Shown here: in pieces, positions 26,050 to 34,408 of the stretch
How positions within the stretch are numbered: position 1 is the first letter of the stretch
Layout of the letters: every line of letters starts with the position of its first letter
DNA from: Holophagaceae bacterium
Lineage (GTDB): Bacteria > Acidobacteriota > Holophagae > Holophagales > Holophagaceae
Direction: 5' to 3'
Assembly: GCA_025363715.1 (NCBI GenBank)
Contig: JANYLR010000019.1
Span: forward strand, 1-60,328
Length of the DNA stretch: 60,328 nucleotides
The notes under the pieces: model-generated
What the model was told of the DNA's origin: nothing
Database searches by the model: none
Seen by the model: the letters and a program-made list of their open reading frames with translations, nothing else
Position numbers and translations under genes: made by a program

Positions 26050-26988
26050 ATGAATCCCATTGAAACCAGCGATCCTCTCGTCGGCATCACGGTCCTCAAT
26101 TACCATCAGGCCAAGACAACCTTGGCCTGTATCCGCAGTCTCCTTGAGTTCGAGCCCGGCACCAGTCGAATTCTATGGATTGAGAACGATGCCGAACACA
26201 CCAGGGAGAGGACCCTTGGGGTGTTAGACCAGGCTCCCTTCCCCTGGGAGGAACTGGATCCAGACCGATCGACCCTCCCCCCAGGCGGTACGGTTGGAGT
26301 GATTTTCAACCACGACAACCTGGGTTATGCCCGTGGCAACAATGTGGGTTTAAGGTTCCTGCACAAGGTTGGAGTTCCCTTTGCCTGGATCCTGAACAAC
26401 GATACCGAACTGATCCAAGGGTCCAGTACAGACCTCGTGAAGGCGGCCCTTTCGGATCCCTCTATCGGCAGTTGGGGGACCACTATCATCGAAGGGCCAG
26501 GTGTCTACTGCGGTGCCATTCTTTCCATGCGCGATTTTGCGCCAACCCTCGCGCGGGAACCCGAGAATGTCTCGGCAAGCCCTTACAGCTACATCAGCGG
26601 TTGTTCGTTATTCGTGCGCCTGGGCCTAGCTGAATCCGTGGGTTTTCTTCCCGAGGACTTTTTCCTGTACTTCGAGGATGCTGCCTTTGGTTTTGAATTG
26701 AGGCGACGGGGATTCCTTCCAAACGCTGTGAAATCGGTCCAAGTCAGTCATGCCGGCAGCCTCAGCAGCGGTCGTCGCAGCGCCCTGATGGAATACTACA
26801 TGCGCAGGAATCGCTGGGTGTTCATCCTGCGCTACTTCCCTGAGGCCTTCCGACGGCAGCAGTGGCGAATTTTCTACACCCTGCAGAAGTACTTCCTTCG
26901 ATTCCGACTCGACCGCATCCGGACCGAGTTAATGGCTTGGCGCGATTTCCGGTCCAATCGTCTGGGCAAGAGTGACCGTTCCTTCTAA
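26050..26988 (+). CDS. GT2-family glycosyltransferase
   Basis: A 312-residue transferase of the rhamnosyltransferase-like GT2 group, which adds sugars to lipid-linked glycans at the inner membrane. The nucleotide-sugar site shows ITVLNYHQAKTTLACI at the start and NNDTEL near residue 120, with the acceptor region PEDFFLYFEDAAFGFELRRRG near 205. The proposed ATG has no ribosome site. A TATCAT hexamer at 26037-26042 sits seven bases upstream, so a leaderless mRNA is possible. The longer upstream frame overlaps aroC. It converges on wzi with a 4-bp overlap, the only glycan gene here on this strand. Confidence 0.85.
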   Translation: MNPIETSDPLVGITVLNYHQAKTTLACIRSLLEFEPGTSRILWIENDAEHTRERTLGVLDQAPFPWEELDPDRSTLPPGGTVGVIFNHDNLGYARGNNVGLRFLHKVGVPFAWILNNDTELIQGSSTDLVKAALSDPSIGSWGTTIIEGPGVYCGAILSMRDFAPTLAREPENVSASPYSYISGCSLFVRLGLAESVGFLPEDFFLYFEDAAFGFELRRRGFLPNAVKSVQVSHAGSLSSGRRSALMEYYMRRNRWVFILRYFPEAFRRQQWRIFYTLQKYFLRFRLDRIRTELMAWRDFRSNRLGKSDRSF

Positions 26989-28595
26989 TGAGGTTTCGAC
27001 CAGGTCCAGCCCAGGTCCATGAACCACCGGAAACCCATTCCAGATCGACCCTGTTCATTCAGAACCGCAGATTCCCGTTCTGTGCTAGCCCCTAACCGAA
27101 GAAGCCTTCCTGCCTTTCCTCGGTGCTCCACCACGGCCTGAAGGCCCACAAATCGATTCCGGACCGGGAATTTCCCTGGATGGTCTTCCAACCAGTCCAG
27201 CAGCACATCCCGAAAAGGGCGATCGCCGGAGCGGAACCAGGTGAGAACCCTCCACTCGGGCACGGGATCCCATTGAAGGTAAATCGTCCCGTAACGACCC
27301 TCGCCACCGAGAGCTGATCCGAGTGCATCCCCCTCGTAGTAGAAACCTGTCTTGTACTGATCATGGGTAAAGGACCGGTGCCCTTTTTCGACGTCCCTGT
27401 TATCGAACTGATGGCGGGCGTTGACGGTATCAAGGTACTCCAGCCCCACTTTCCAGCGCGGCCAATCCATGAGAATCCCGACCGCATCGTTGGGAACCTG
27501 GGGACTGGGTGCGGTGTAGCGGTAATTTCGTCCCCATATATTGGAGGGGCTTATGTTGACCAGGGCCCTCCAGTCGGCATTCAGGTCCTTGCCGATGTAG
27601 TACCCAGGCCGGTGGTACAGCAGGCCAAATGAAACTGTGTTCACTGCCTTGGAACCTCGACTGACGTACAGACGAACATCCCGAGCATCCATGAATTCCT
27701 CAAGAAATGCGAAACGAATCCGCATTCCGACATCGGAATTGGAAGCACTCTTGGCCTTGACCCCCGTGAGGCCAGGCTGAGACTGACTCAGATCAGCGCC
27801 ATTCTCAATAAGAGTATCCTTGCCGCCCGTGAAAGCCGTAAGGTAGTCACCCAGGCTGTAGCCTTCCAACTGATCCACCCCGTTGACTACACCGCCGAAG
27901 AGGTTGATCCAGTTGAAGTAGAACTCCACGCTGTCGCCAAAGGCCGCCTGGGCACGGAGCCCAGACAAGAAGGGTCGCTGGGGATCCCCATCCCTTGAGA
28001 TGAAGCGGCTTCGATAGGAGGGATCCTGGATGTTTTCAGATAGCACCCGATGGTTCTCCAAGCGCCCGAAGAAGAGTTCCCCTTTCCAACTGCCCAGGGG
28101 CACCGAAAAAAGGGAACGCGGCGACATGGGAGTGGTCAAACGGAATTTGGGGAAGGGCCGGGCAGCCTCGCCAAGGACATACCCGCCATTCAGCCCAAAG
28201 CCCCATACAAGGGGTTCCCGCTCCAAGGCATAGACCCACCCACCCAGACTCTGAAAGCGGACATGCCCCCGGTCGAGACTGAATTGGTTGGCACCATCCG
28301 ATGTTCGGTAGGCCAGGGCCCGGGCCCCAACATCCCATTGGGCACTCTTCCAACCCGCAGAAATGGAGGCCCCCCCCCCCGTGAGCGCATTCCCCAACCC
28401 CAGGGATTGCACGAAGGGAGCGGCTGGCCCGTGCTTATCGGCGCTCCAGATCCCACCTCCATACCAGAGCCCCATTGGCTGATCCGCTCCAAGGGGCGTC
28501 TGCGAGGCCCAGCCTGGGGGAGTCTGGGCAAAAAGGGGCCCGCAAGGAAGGAAGGGCAACAACCAGGCAAAGGTAATGACTTGGGTCGCTTTCAC
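26985..28595 (-). CDS. Wzi-family capsule assembly outer-membrane protein
   Basis: A 536-residue protein with a signal peptide ending LFAQ. Alternating hydrophobic strands and an aromatic C-terminus (GWTWSKPH) suit an outer-membrane beta-barrel. It resembles the capsule-assembly Wzi family, which helps hold capsular polysaccharide on the surface. The segment LVWGFGLNGGYVLGEAARPFP (about residues 128-148) recurs in the paralogue at 36223. An 11-G tract lies in the reading frame near residue 71 and is in frame in this sequence. It is the last gene of the polysaccharide operon; its start overlaps the methyltransferase stop. Confidence 0.82.
   Translation of the reverse strand: MKATQVITFAWLLPFLPCGPLFAQTPPGWASQTPLGADQPMGLWYGGGIWSADKHGPAAPFVQSLGLGNALTGGGASISAGWKSAQWDVGARALAYRTSDGANQFSLDRGHVRFQSLGGWVYALEREPLVWGFGLNGGYVLGEAARPFPKFRLTTPMSPRSLFSVPLGSWKGELFFGRLENHRVLSENIQDPSYRSRFISRDGDPQRPFLSGLRAQAAFGDSVEFYFNWINLFGGVVNGVDQLEGYSLGDYLTAFTGGKDTLIENGADLSQSQPGLTGVKAKSASNSDVGMRIRFAFLEEFMDARDVRLYVSRGSKAVNTVSFGLLYHRPGYYIGKDLNADWRALVNISPSNIWGRNYRYTAPSPQVPNDAVGILMDWPRWKVGLEYLDTVNARHQFDNRDVEKGHRSFTHDQYKTGFYYEGDALGSALGGEGRYGTIYLQWDPVPEWRVLTWFRSGDRPFRDVLLDWLEDHPGKFPVRNRFVGLQAVVEHRGKAGRLLRLGASTERESAVLNEQGRSGMGFRWFMDLGWTWSKPH
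28370..28380 (-). repeat. Homopolymeric 11-G tract within the wzi reading frame
   Basis: Eleven consecutive C on the + strand are 11 G on the coding strand, in the codons for Thr-Gly-Gly-Gly-Ala near residue 71 of the Wzi protein. It is the longest single-base run I noticed; other G or C runs here are seven or eight long. Loss or gain of one G would frameshift the protein. Confidence 0.9.
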
Positions 28596-29239
28596 CGTAT
28601 TGCCTCGGCCACCAGGACACTATCCTCACGGGTTTCCAGGCCCCGGAGATCGGCATGAGCACTTTCGCGAATGCCGGGAAAGGCTATCTGCCTGAACCCA
28701 GCTTCATTCAAGGCTCGCTGCAACTCTTCGCGGTCGTAGAGGTGTTGGTGCCCCCACCAGCGAAAGCCGATGTTGATCATCTCAGCTCGAGTCTTGATGA
28801 AGGCATACTCCGGCCACTGGACCCAGGCGAAACGGGTCCTCCAGTCGTTCATGTGATAGCCCGTAACCAGCTCAGCCAGATCCGGCATGGCAATGCGGAG
28901 CACACCACCTTCCCGGAGGGCGCGATGGGCCTCCTTCAGGAATCCCATTCCTGTAGTAAGGGGGACATGCTCGAGCACGTGCTCGGAATAGATCCGGTCC
29001 AGAGATCCCTCCGCGAAGGGGAGCCGTTTCTCGAGGAACACGACCAGCTCTGCCCTGGGATCGATATCCGCATTGATCCAACCTTCGAAGCGATTCTTGC
29101 CGCATCCAAGATGCAGCCTGGTGAGGTTTCGTCGGGATCCTAGGCGGTGGATCAGGAGTTTGGGCCAGTAGAGACATGTGGCTGCCGCCACCGGCCAGTG
29201 GTCTTGAAGGGCCAACCGAATCGAACGCACCAGCCGCAT
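28592..29239 (-). CDS. Class I SAM-dependent methyltransferase
   Basis: A 215-residue methyltransferase of the kind common in glycan clusters. The SAM site is RLHLGCGKNRFEGWINADID near residues 41-60, followed by the catalytic-region SEHVLEHVP and ALREGGVLRIAMPDL. The acceptor is probably a sugar or lipid-linked glycan. AAGGAAAT precedes the ATG at 29239; an upstream extension overlaps the acyltransferase gene. Both ends overlap neighbours by 1-4 bp, so it belongs to the polysaccharide operon. Confidence 0.85.
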   Translation of the reverse strand: MRLVRSIRLALQDHWPVAAATCLYWPKLLIHRLGSRRNLTRLHLGCGKNRFEGWINADIDPRAELVVFLEKRLPFAEGSLDRIYSEHVLEHVPLTTGMGFLKEAHRALREGGVLRIAMPDLAELVTGYHMNDWRTRFAWVQWPEYAFIKTRAEMINIGFRWWGHQHLYDREELQRALNEAGFRQIAFPGIRESAHADLRGLETREDSVLVAEAIR

Positions 29240-29874
29240 CAGATTTCCTTCTTGAATTCGGCGGGAACGCCTGCCACAAGGGTACGAGCCCTCACATCCT
29301 TGGCCACGAACGCCCCCCCGCCCACCACCGACCATGGACCGATGGTGAGTTTTTCACGAACGGCGCAACCGGTGCCAAGGTAGGCACCTGCTCCGACTTC
29401 GACATTGCCGCTGACAACGACCCCCGGTGAAAGTGTGGCGAAATCACCAACTGTCACATCGTGACCAAGGTTTACACCTCGATTCAAGGTCACATGTGCT
29501 CCAACATGCACGTTCACGGTCAAGATGCAGCCCTCAGAAACCATGGATCCGATCCCGATTTCAGAGCGTTTTGACAGGTACACACCTGGATGGACCAGGG
29601 CAGGTGCGAGTTCAAAACCAGCCGCAAGTGTTCTTTCCAGAAAGTGCCGCTTCAAGGCAGGGTCCCCTACACCTCCGCAGAAAACCAGGACCTCCGCTCG
29701 GAACGATTCAATATCCACGAGGTTTCCTACTACGGGAAGGCCGTCCACCAACGAGCCTTTCATATGCGGGCGTTCATCCAAGAAACCAACCACCTCTCGC
29801 CCAATTTGCTCGCAGAGATGGTTGACCTCTCGACCATGACCCCCGCAACCCCATATCACCAGTTTCCGGCTCAT
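29239..29874 (-). CDS. NeuD/PglD-like sugar O- or N-acyltransferase
   Basis: A 211-residue protein. Residues 1-75 form the pyrophosphate-binding-like domain (LVIWGCGGHGREV, VVGFLDE), followed by a left-handed beta-helix of hexapeptide repeats (VSEGCILTVNVHVGAHVTLNRGVNLGHDV) with the active His in NLGHD. PglD-type enzymes acetylate UDP-4-amino sugars made by DegT aminotransferases, and a DegT gene sits directly upstream with a 4-bp overlap. An N-acylated amino sugar product is the likely outcome. Confidence 0.85.
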   Translation of the reverse strand: MSRKLVIWGCGGHGREVNHLCEQIGREVVGFLDERPHMKGSLVDGLPVVGNLVDIESFRAEVLVFCGGVGDPALKRHFLERTLAAGFELAPALVHPGVYLSKRSEIGIGSMVSEGCILTVNVHVGAHVTLNRGVNLGHDVTVGDFATLSPGVVVSGNVEVGAGAYLGTGCAVREKLTIGPWSVVGGGAFVAKDVRARTLVAGVPAEFKKEI

Positions 29875-30983
29875 CCCTTGATCCCCATCAAGACTCGGTC
29901 AATGTCACCTGCTGCCATTTCCTCCCACAGCGGAAGACTCAGGATCCGCCGGGAAAGATCTTCTGTCACGGCCAACCCTCCATGGGGGCAACCCGAGAAC
30001 TGGAGTTGCTGATGGCAGGCCGGGCTGAAATACGTCCTGCATTCGATGCCGTGGAGCGACAGCCGATCCACCACCTCCCGATTCGAAACAACGGGCGGGC
30101 ACAGCAGTGGCATGAATTGAAACGGGACGTCTCCCTTGACCACCTGCGTGGCCCAGCCTGCTTCAGACAGTTCCAGACTGGCCAGTCCCATTTCATAGGC
30201 CGCATGGATGGAACGACGGCACGACACCTTCTCTGGATAGACCTCCCAGGTTGCCAGGGCGATGGCGGCGGTGTACTCGCTGATCTTGCTGTTGAGCCCC
30301 TGGTCGCAGGAAGCGCGATCAGCCCCAAATCCGAAATTCCCCGCCCTCCTCAACCGCTCGATGGCCTTAAGGTTCCCGCTGTAGACCGCCCCACCCTCTC
30401 CGATCCCGAAGGCTTTCGTGGCATGGAAACTGAAGACGACCAGCCCCGGAAAACCCTTGCCGTACCACTCCCCTTCAATTTGCGTCCCGAAACTGGCGGC
30501 CGCATCCACCACGACCGGAACCCCCGCCCCATGCAGGCAGGCATAGGGTCCCAGGTCCATCCCGGTGCCAAAGGTGGCGTAGGGTACCACCACCGCCACC
30601 TCATCGCCCAGGAGGTCCAGGGCTTCCTGAAGCTTGCGTGGATCGAGGCACCAAGTGTCGGGCATCACGTCCACGAAATAGGGTTCCAGACCTGCCCATT
30701 GGGCTGCCAGGGGCGTCGCGGCGAAGGTGAAGCTGGGCATGAGGGCATAGCGGCCAGGCCGACGCGCTTGATGAATGGCCAGCATGAGCCCAATCGTGGC
30801 GTTGTTCACCGTGCAGAGGGACCCGATGCCGCCATAGCCCTCCGCCACAACCCGCGATTCGAACTCAGTACACAGCGGGCCGTAGTTGGAATAGAAGTGT
30901 GATGAATCGATGCTGTCCAGCAAGGACAGGTAGGAGCGCTTGGGGACCAGGTTAGGTCGCAGGAAAGGAATGCGGTCACTCAT
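29871..30983 (-). CDS. DegT/DnrJ/EryC1-family sugar aminotransferase
   Basis: A 370-residue PLP enzyme that transaminates keto-sugar nucleotides. Landmarks are the start IPFLRPNL, SFTFAATPLAAQWAG, VVDAAASFGTQ and the PLP lysine in FSFHATKAFGIGEGGAV near residue 190. The ATG at 30983 overlaps the upstream GT2 stop (ATGA). The adjacent acyltransferase suggests it makes a 4-amino or 3-amino sugar for the glycan. No sugar dehydratase is in the window to supply the substrate. Confidence 0.9.
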   Translation of the reverse strand: MSDRIPFLRPNLVPKRSYLSLLDSIDSSHFYSNYGPLCTEFESRVVAEGYGGIGSLCTVNNATIGLMLAIHQARRPGRYALMPSFTFAATPLAAQWAGLEPYFVDVMPDTWCLDPRKLQEALDLLGDEVAVVVPYATFGTGMDLGPYACLHGAGVPVVVDAAASFGTQIEGEWYGKGFPGLVVFSFHATKAFGIGEGGAVYSGNLKAIERLRRAGNFGFGADRASCDQGLNSKISEYTAAIALATWEVYPEKVSCRRSIHAAYEMGLASLELSEAGWATQVVKGDVPFQFMPLLCPPVVSNREVVDRLSLHGIECRTYFSPACHQQLQFSGCPHGGLAVTEDLSRRILSLPLWEEMAAGDIDRVLMGIKG

Positions 30984-31801
30984 CGCACATTGTTCCGTTC
31001 CTTGAAATGTCGCAGCAGCAGGTCTGGATGACGGGCGACTTTGGCGCCCATCCAAAGGATTTTTCGGAATCGGTTCCAATCCCCCGGCTCGAGGTATTGA
31101 TGGGCATTCATATCCCAGGGAATCCGTTTCAACCACTCATGATAGAACACGGATGAAGTGGTCACTTGGGCCTTGCGAAATTCGAGTGCAGGATTCACTC
31201 GCCACCTTCCCTTCGCGTTCTCATATTCGAAGGGATGCCATACGAGATCGGCCCGGGTTTCCCGAATGAATGCCAAAAGCTTCGCGATGCGGTCGGCAGG
31301 GATGGCGTCATCGTCATCCAGGTGGGTGATGAAGCTTCCCTTGGCCAATGCTAGAGCGCGGTTGATGGGGAGGGTGCCAGCCACCATCCATCGCCGGTAG
31401 GGATCCTCCGGATAGTCCCCTCGGACAGCCAGGTTTTCGAAGTGGATCCGGGGATCACTGAGGGAGGCGAGGCGTTTGGCCGTGTCATCCGTACAGGCAT
31501 CACCCACGACCACCACTTCAATGTTTCGATAGGTCTGGGCAAGAATGGAGGGAAGACAGCGCTCCGTCAGCAGGGGCCCACGGTTGTAGGTGGCCACGCA
31601 GACACTCACCAGGGGTTCCGCTTTCTCATAGTTTGCCTGGTAGGGCTCACTTTTCCTGTCCCGGAAGAAGGCTTCCACGAACGCCGGGTCCAGGTCCATC
31701 CGGGATCGAAGGGCATCCAGCTCTTCTCCCGCGAGGCGAAGGCGGGATTCGAGATTGTTGAAATCCCTGGCCAGAAGCCTGCGCAGTGCCCACTTCAGCA
31801 T
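30980..31801 (-). CDS. GT2-family glycosyltransferase
   Basis: A 273-residue GT-A fold transferase. An N-terminal helical stretch of about 60 residues precedes VSVCVATYNRGPLLTERCLPSILAQTY, and the metal-binding motif is THLDDDDAI near residue 163. GGAAGG supports the ATG at 31801; eight G residues (31807-31814) sit directly before this ribosome site. An ATG at 31822 is in frame. It is the first of five tightly overlapping genes, and a 144-bp gap separates it from the GT4 gene. Confidence 0.87.
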   Translation of the reverse strand: MLKWALRRLLARDFNNLESRLRLAGEELDALRSRMDLDPAFVEAFFRDRKSEPYQANYEKAEPLVSVCVATYNRGPLLTERCLPSILAQTYRNIEVVVVGDACTDDTAKRLASLSDPRIHFENLAVRGDYPEDPYRRWMVAGTLPINRALALAKGSFITHLDDDDAIPADRIAKLLAFIRETRADLVWHPFEYENAKGRWRVNPALEFRKAQVTTSSVFYHEWLKRIPWDMNAHQYLEPGDWNRFRKILWMGAKVARHPDLLLRHFKERNNVR

Positions 31802-31945
31802 GCCTTCCCCCCCCTTGACCAAAGTATGTCAGGAACCAAGCTGAGTGTGATCGGAGGTACGACCCAAAGAAGCCTGACCGCTGGGCTTTCCAGTTCGTGG
31901 ACGCAATTCTAGAAAGGATGGATTGGCTCTTTGAATTGTGAGCAA

Positions 31946-33178
31946 TCAGTCATGCCCTTCCAGAATCACCCTTCGAAGCTGGGGACCAATCACTGCCTCC
32001 GAGAATCGGGACCGGCAGGTTTGATCCGTTTGGGTTCGCCGGCGATCCACCTCTGCCTCAGGCAGGGACCAGATCTCACAAAGGGCCTGTTCCAGAGCGG
32101 TGGGCGAAAAAGCATCCACGCACCACCCGAGACGCCCACCGTCCAGGATTTCGAGCGGGCCACCGTGGTCTGGCCCAATCAGCAGCAGTCCTCGAGAGGC
32201 CGCTTCGGGGTAGACCATGCCGAAGGGTTCATCCAGAGTGAGTAAAGCCATGACATCGCAAGTGTCGTAGACCCGACCTAGTTCTTCCTGGGGAAGAAAC
32301 CCGTGGAAAGTGGCGCCTCCATCGGGCAGCAACCTCTTTGCAAAGGATTCCAACCAAGGGCGGGCTGGGCCATCCCCGACCAGGTGAAGGTGAGCCCCTG
32401 GGTGGGAGGCCCTGAAGCTGGCAAATCCTCGAATCACCGTGTCAATGTTCTTCAGGACTCCCAGCCGTGAATGAACGAGCACTTGCAGGCCCGAACGATC
32501 CAATCCCGATCGGGAACGCCCAGCCTCCGGGAACCTCACCATGGGATAGACAACCTCCTCCCCGCAACGACCGTAGATTTGACGGGCGTTGTCCCGGGAG
32601 AAGGCGCTGATGGCAAAGATGTGATCCAGTCGTGCGGTTTGTTCCAAATCGTAGAGAGCCCTCAAGGCCTTGGGGCGGCCCCTCGATATCTCAGCGTCGT
32701 GGACCATGAGGTTCTTGGTCCAGTTGATCGAGGCCTGGTCCTCCAAGGCCCCCTCTGCCGTCTCCACGCGGGTAGTGATCACCGGGTTTGCTTTACGAAC
32801 ATGCAGTTCCCTTAGTGGTTCGTTGCATTGCCAAACTTTTCGACCTTGGAAGCTTGAGGCCCCTAGCATCGCGTTGCAGGGAGCGTTGTGGGCAACCACG
32901 ACTTTGCAGCCCAGAAACATCTGAGAAGCACGACGTCCCCTTGCCTTCACCTTACCAAGGCGGGACAGTCCGAAAAAAAGATCAGACCAATGTCGCTTCT
33001 GGACGAGTCGGATCGGGAGGCCATCCACGAGGCCTCCCCATGTAGCGGCGTCATAGGCCAGGGTCACCAGGCAGACATCTTCGCCAGCCTTCCTAAGGCT
33101 TTGGGCCTGGTACAGGCACAGGAATTCCGCCCCACCGGGCACCTCGAAGGCTGGGTTGAACAGTGCAATGCCCGGCAT
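31946..33178 (-). CDS. GT4-family glycosyltransferase
   Basis: A 410-residue GT-B retaining transferase. The start MPGIALFNPAFEVPGGAE is typical of GT4 enzymes. The C-terminal domain has LQVLVHSRLGVLKNIDTVIRGF, HLVGDGPARPWLE and the nucleotide-sugar site DEPFGMVYPEAASRG near residue 325. AGGA seven bases before the ATG at 33178 supports it; an ATG at 33247 would overlap the GT9 gene. The acceptor and sugar are unknown. The 123 bp downstream before the next frame hold nothing recognisable. Confidence 0.88.
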   Translation of the reverse strand: MPGIALFNPAFEVPGGAEFLCLYQAQSLRKAGEDVCLVTLAYDAATWGGLVDGLPIRLVQKRHWSDLFFGLSRLGKVKARGRRASQMFLGCKVVVAHNAPCNAMLGASSFQGRKVWQCNEPLRELHVRKANPVITTRVETAEGALEDQASINWTKNLMVHDAEISRGRPKALRALYDLEQTARLDHIFAISAFSRDNARQIYGRCGEEVVYPMVRFPEAGRSRSGLDRSGLQVLVHSRLGVLKNIDTVIRGFASFRASHPGAHLHLVGDGPARPWLESFAKRLLPDGGATFHGFLPQEELGRVYDTCDVMALLTLDEPFGMVYPEAASRGLLLIGPDHGGPLEILDGGRLGWCVDAFSPTALEQALCEIWSLPEAEVDRRRTQTDQTCRSRFSEAVIGPQLRRVILEGHD

Positions 33179-33227
33179 CGGCGAATCCTGGTTCCAAATT
33201 GATGCTAGCAGTCTTGCTCTGGCCAAG

Positions 33228-34251
33228 TCAGAAGCTGGCATTTCCATTGGTTTCCAAGGGAGCCATCTGTTCGGCCAGCGTTCTCCAGAGGACTTCCGAA
33301 TCCACCTGGTTCATGCATGGATGGTCTGGCAACGGGCAGATGAATTCCATGCACTCGAGACACGAGAGGTTTTCCTTGCGGAGAACTTCCACCTTTGGAC
33401 CCCAGGGTCTGGAGTGCCTTGGCCGGGTAGGGCCGAACACGGCCAGCGTGGGCACGCCGGCCCCCCCGGCAATGTGGGCCAGCCCTGAATCCATGCCCAC
33501 CAGCGCTCTGGCTTCGCAGACCCAGGCCGCCGACAAAGAGAGGCTGCACCGGTCGACGAGGTTAAGGGCCCGTGGCAATTCCGAGGTCAACTCCCCGGCC
33601 AACCGGTGATCCTCTGCCCCCGCCCCGAGGATGACTACCCTGAGATCCATGGACTCCAGCCGTCGGCCCAGATCAGCGAACAAGGGTACGGAGAGACGCT
33701 TTGACCAGCTGTTGGCGCCCGGGGCCAGCACGACGTAGTCTTCCTCAAACCCTGCTTCCTTGGCCTGAGCCATCCGGGCCTCGAAGGCCTGCTCCCGGGG
33801 ACGGAAGGGGGTGAAACCCACAGGGCCGAGTTCGGGAAAGGCTCGGGTCACCGTCGAGGCGTAGCGTTCCACGAAATGATCATCCCGGGAATAGAAGGGC
33901 ACGCTGTGGGTGAGGAGGAGGCTCACGCCCCCGTCGCCGCAGCCCAGACGCAGGGGAACCCGAGCCAGCAGTCCGGCCACGTGGGGCCGGGCGCTCTTGG
34001 GGAACCCGATGACCGCCGAGGGGCGGTGCTCCCGCAGCATCCGGGCGGCCTCCCAGACCCCGTACTTTCGGCTCGGCTCGGCGACGATGGCCACCACGTT
34101 GGCGCTCCCCTCGAACAGTTCCACCGTACGGGCCGGGCCCCAGAACACCATTGGAAGTCTGGCCCGCCGCAACGGCAATGGCCGCGTAGGCCATCATGGC
34201 ATCGCCAAAAAACCGGTTCACGCGCACCCAGTAGGCGCCTTTGGGGATCAT
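33228..34251 (-). pseudogene. GT9-family heptosyltransferase-like gene with a frameshift
   Basis: The C-terminal 300 or so residues form a good GT9 transferase: VVLAPGANSWSKRLSVPLFADL, DSGLAHIAGGAGVPTLAVFGPT and a late Cys-rich CLECMEFICPLPDHPCM. Its own frame begins with MPLRRARLP, which is not a GT9 start. The missing start YWVRVNRFFGDAMMAYAAIAVA is encoded from an ATG at 34251 in another frame. The two frames join if one base is skipped around 34155-34175. This is either a real inactivating mutation, a phase-off state or a sequencing error. It would head the polysaccharide operon; GAGGG precedes the ATG. Confidence 0.8.
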
Positions 34252-34408
34252 GCCGCCCTCATGCAGAGCTTCCATCTTCACCTGGATGCGGCCGTTTCGC
34301 CCAGATGTGCGTGGCGGGAACCGCGATGAGCGCAGGACCCGGGAACCGCTGCGGACGCCTCCAGAGCCGCAGGCGCTACCATCTGAGAGGAATCCCCACG
34401 AGGTCCCC

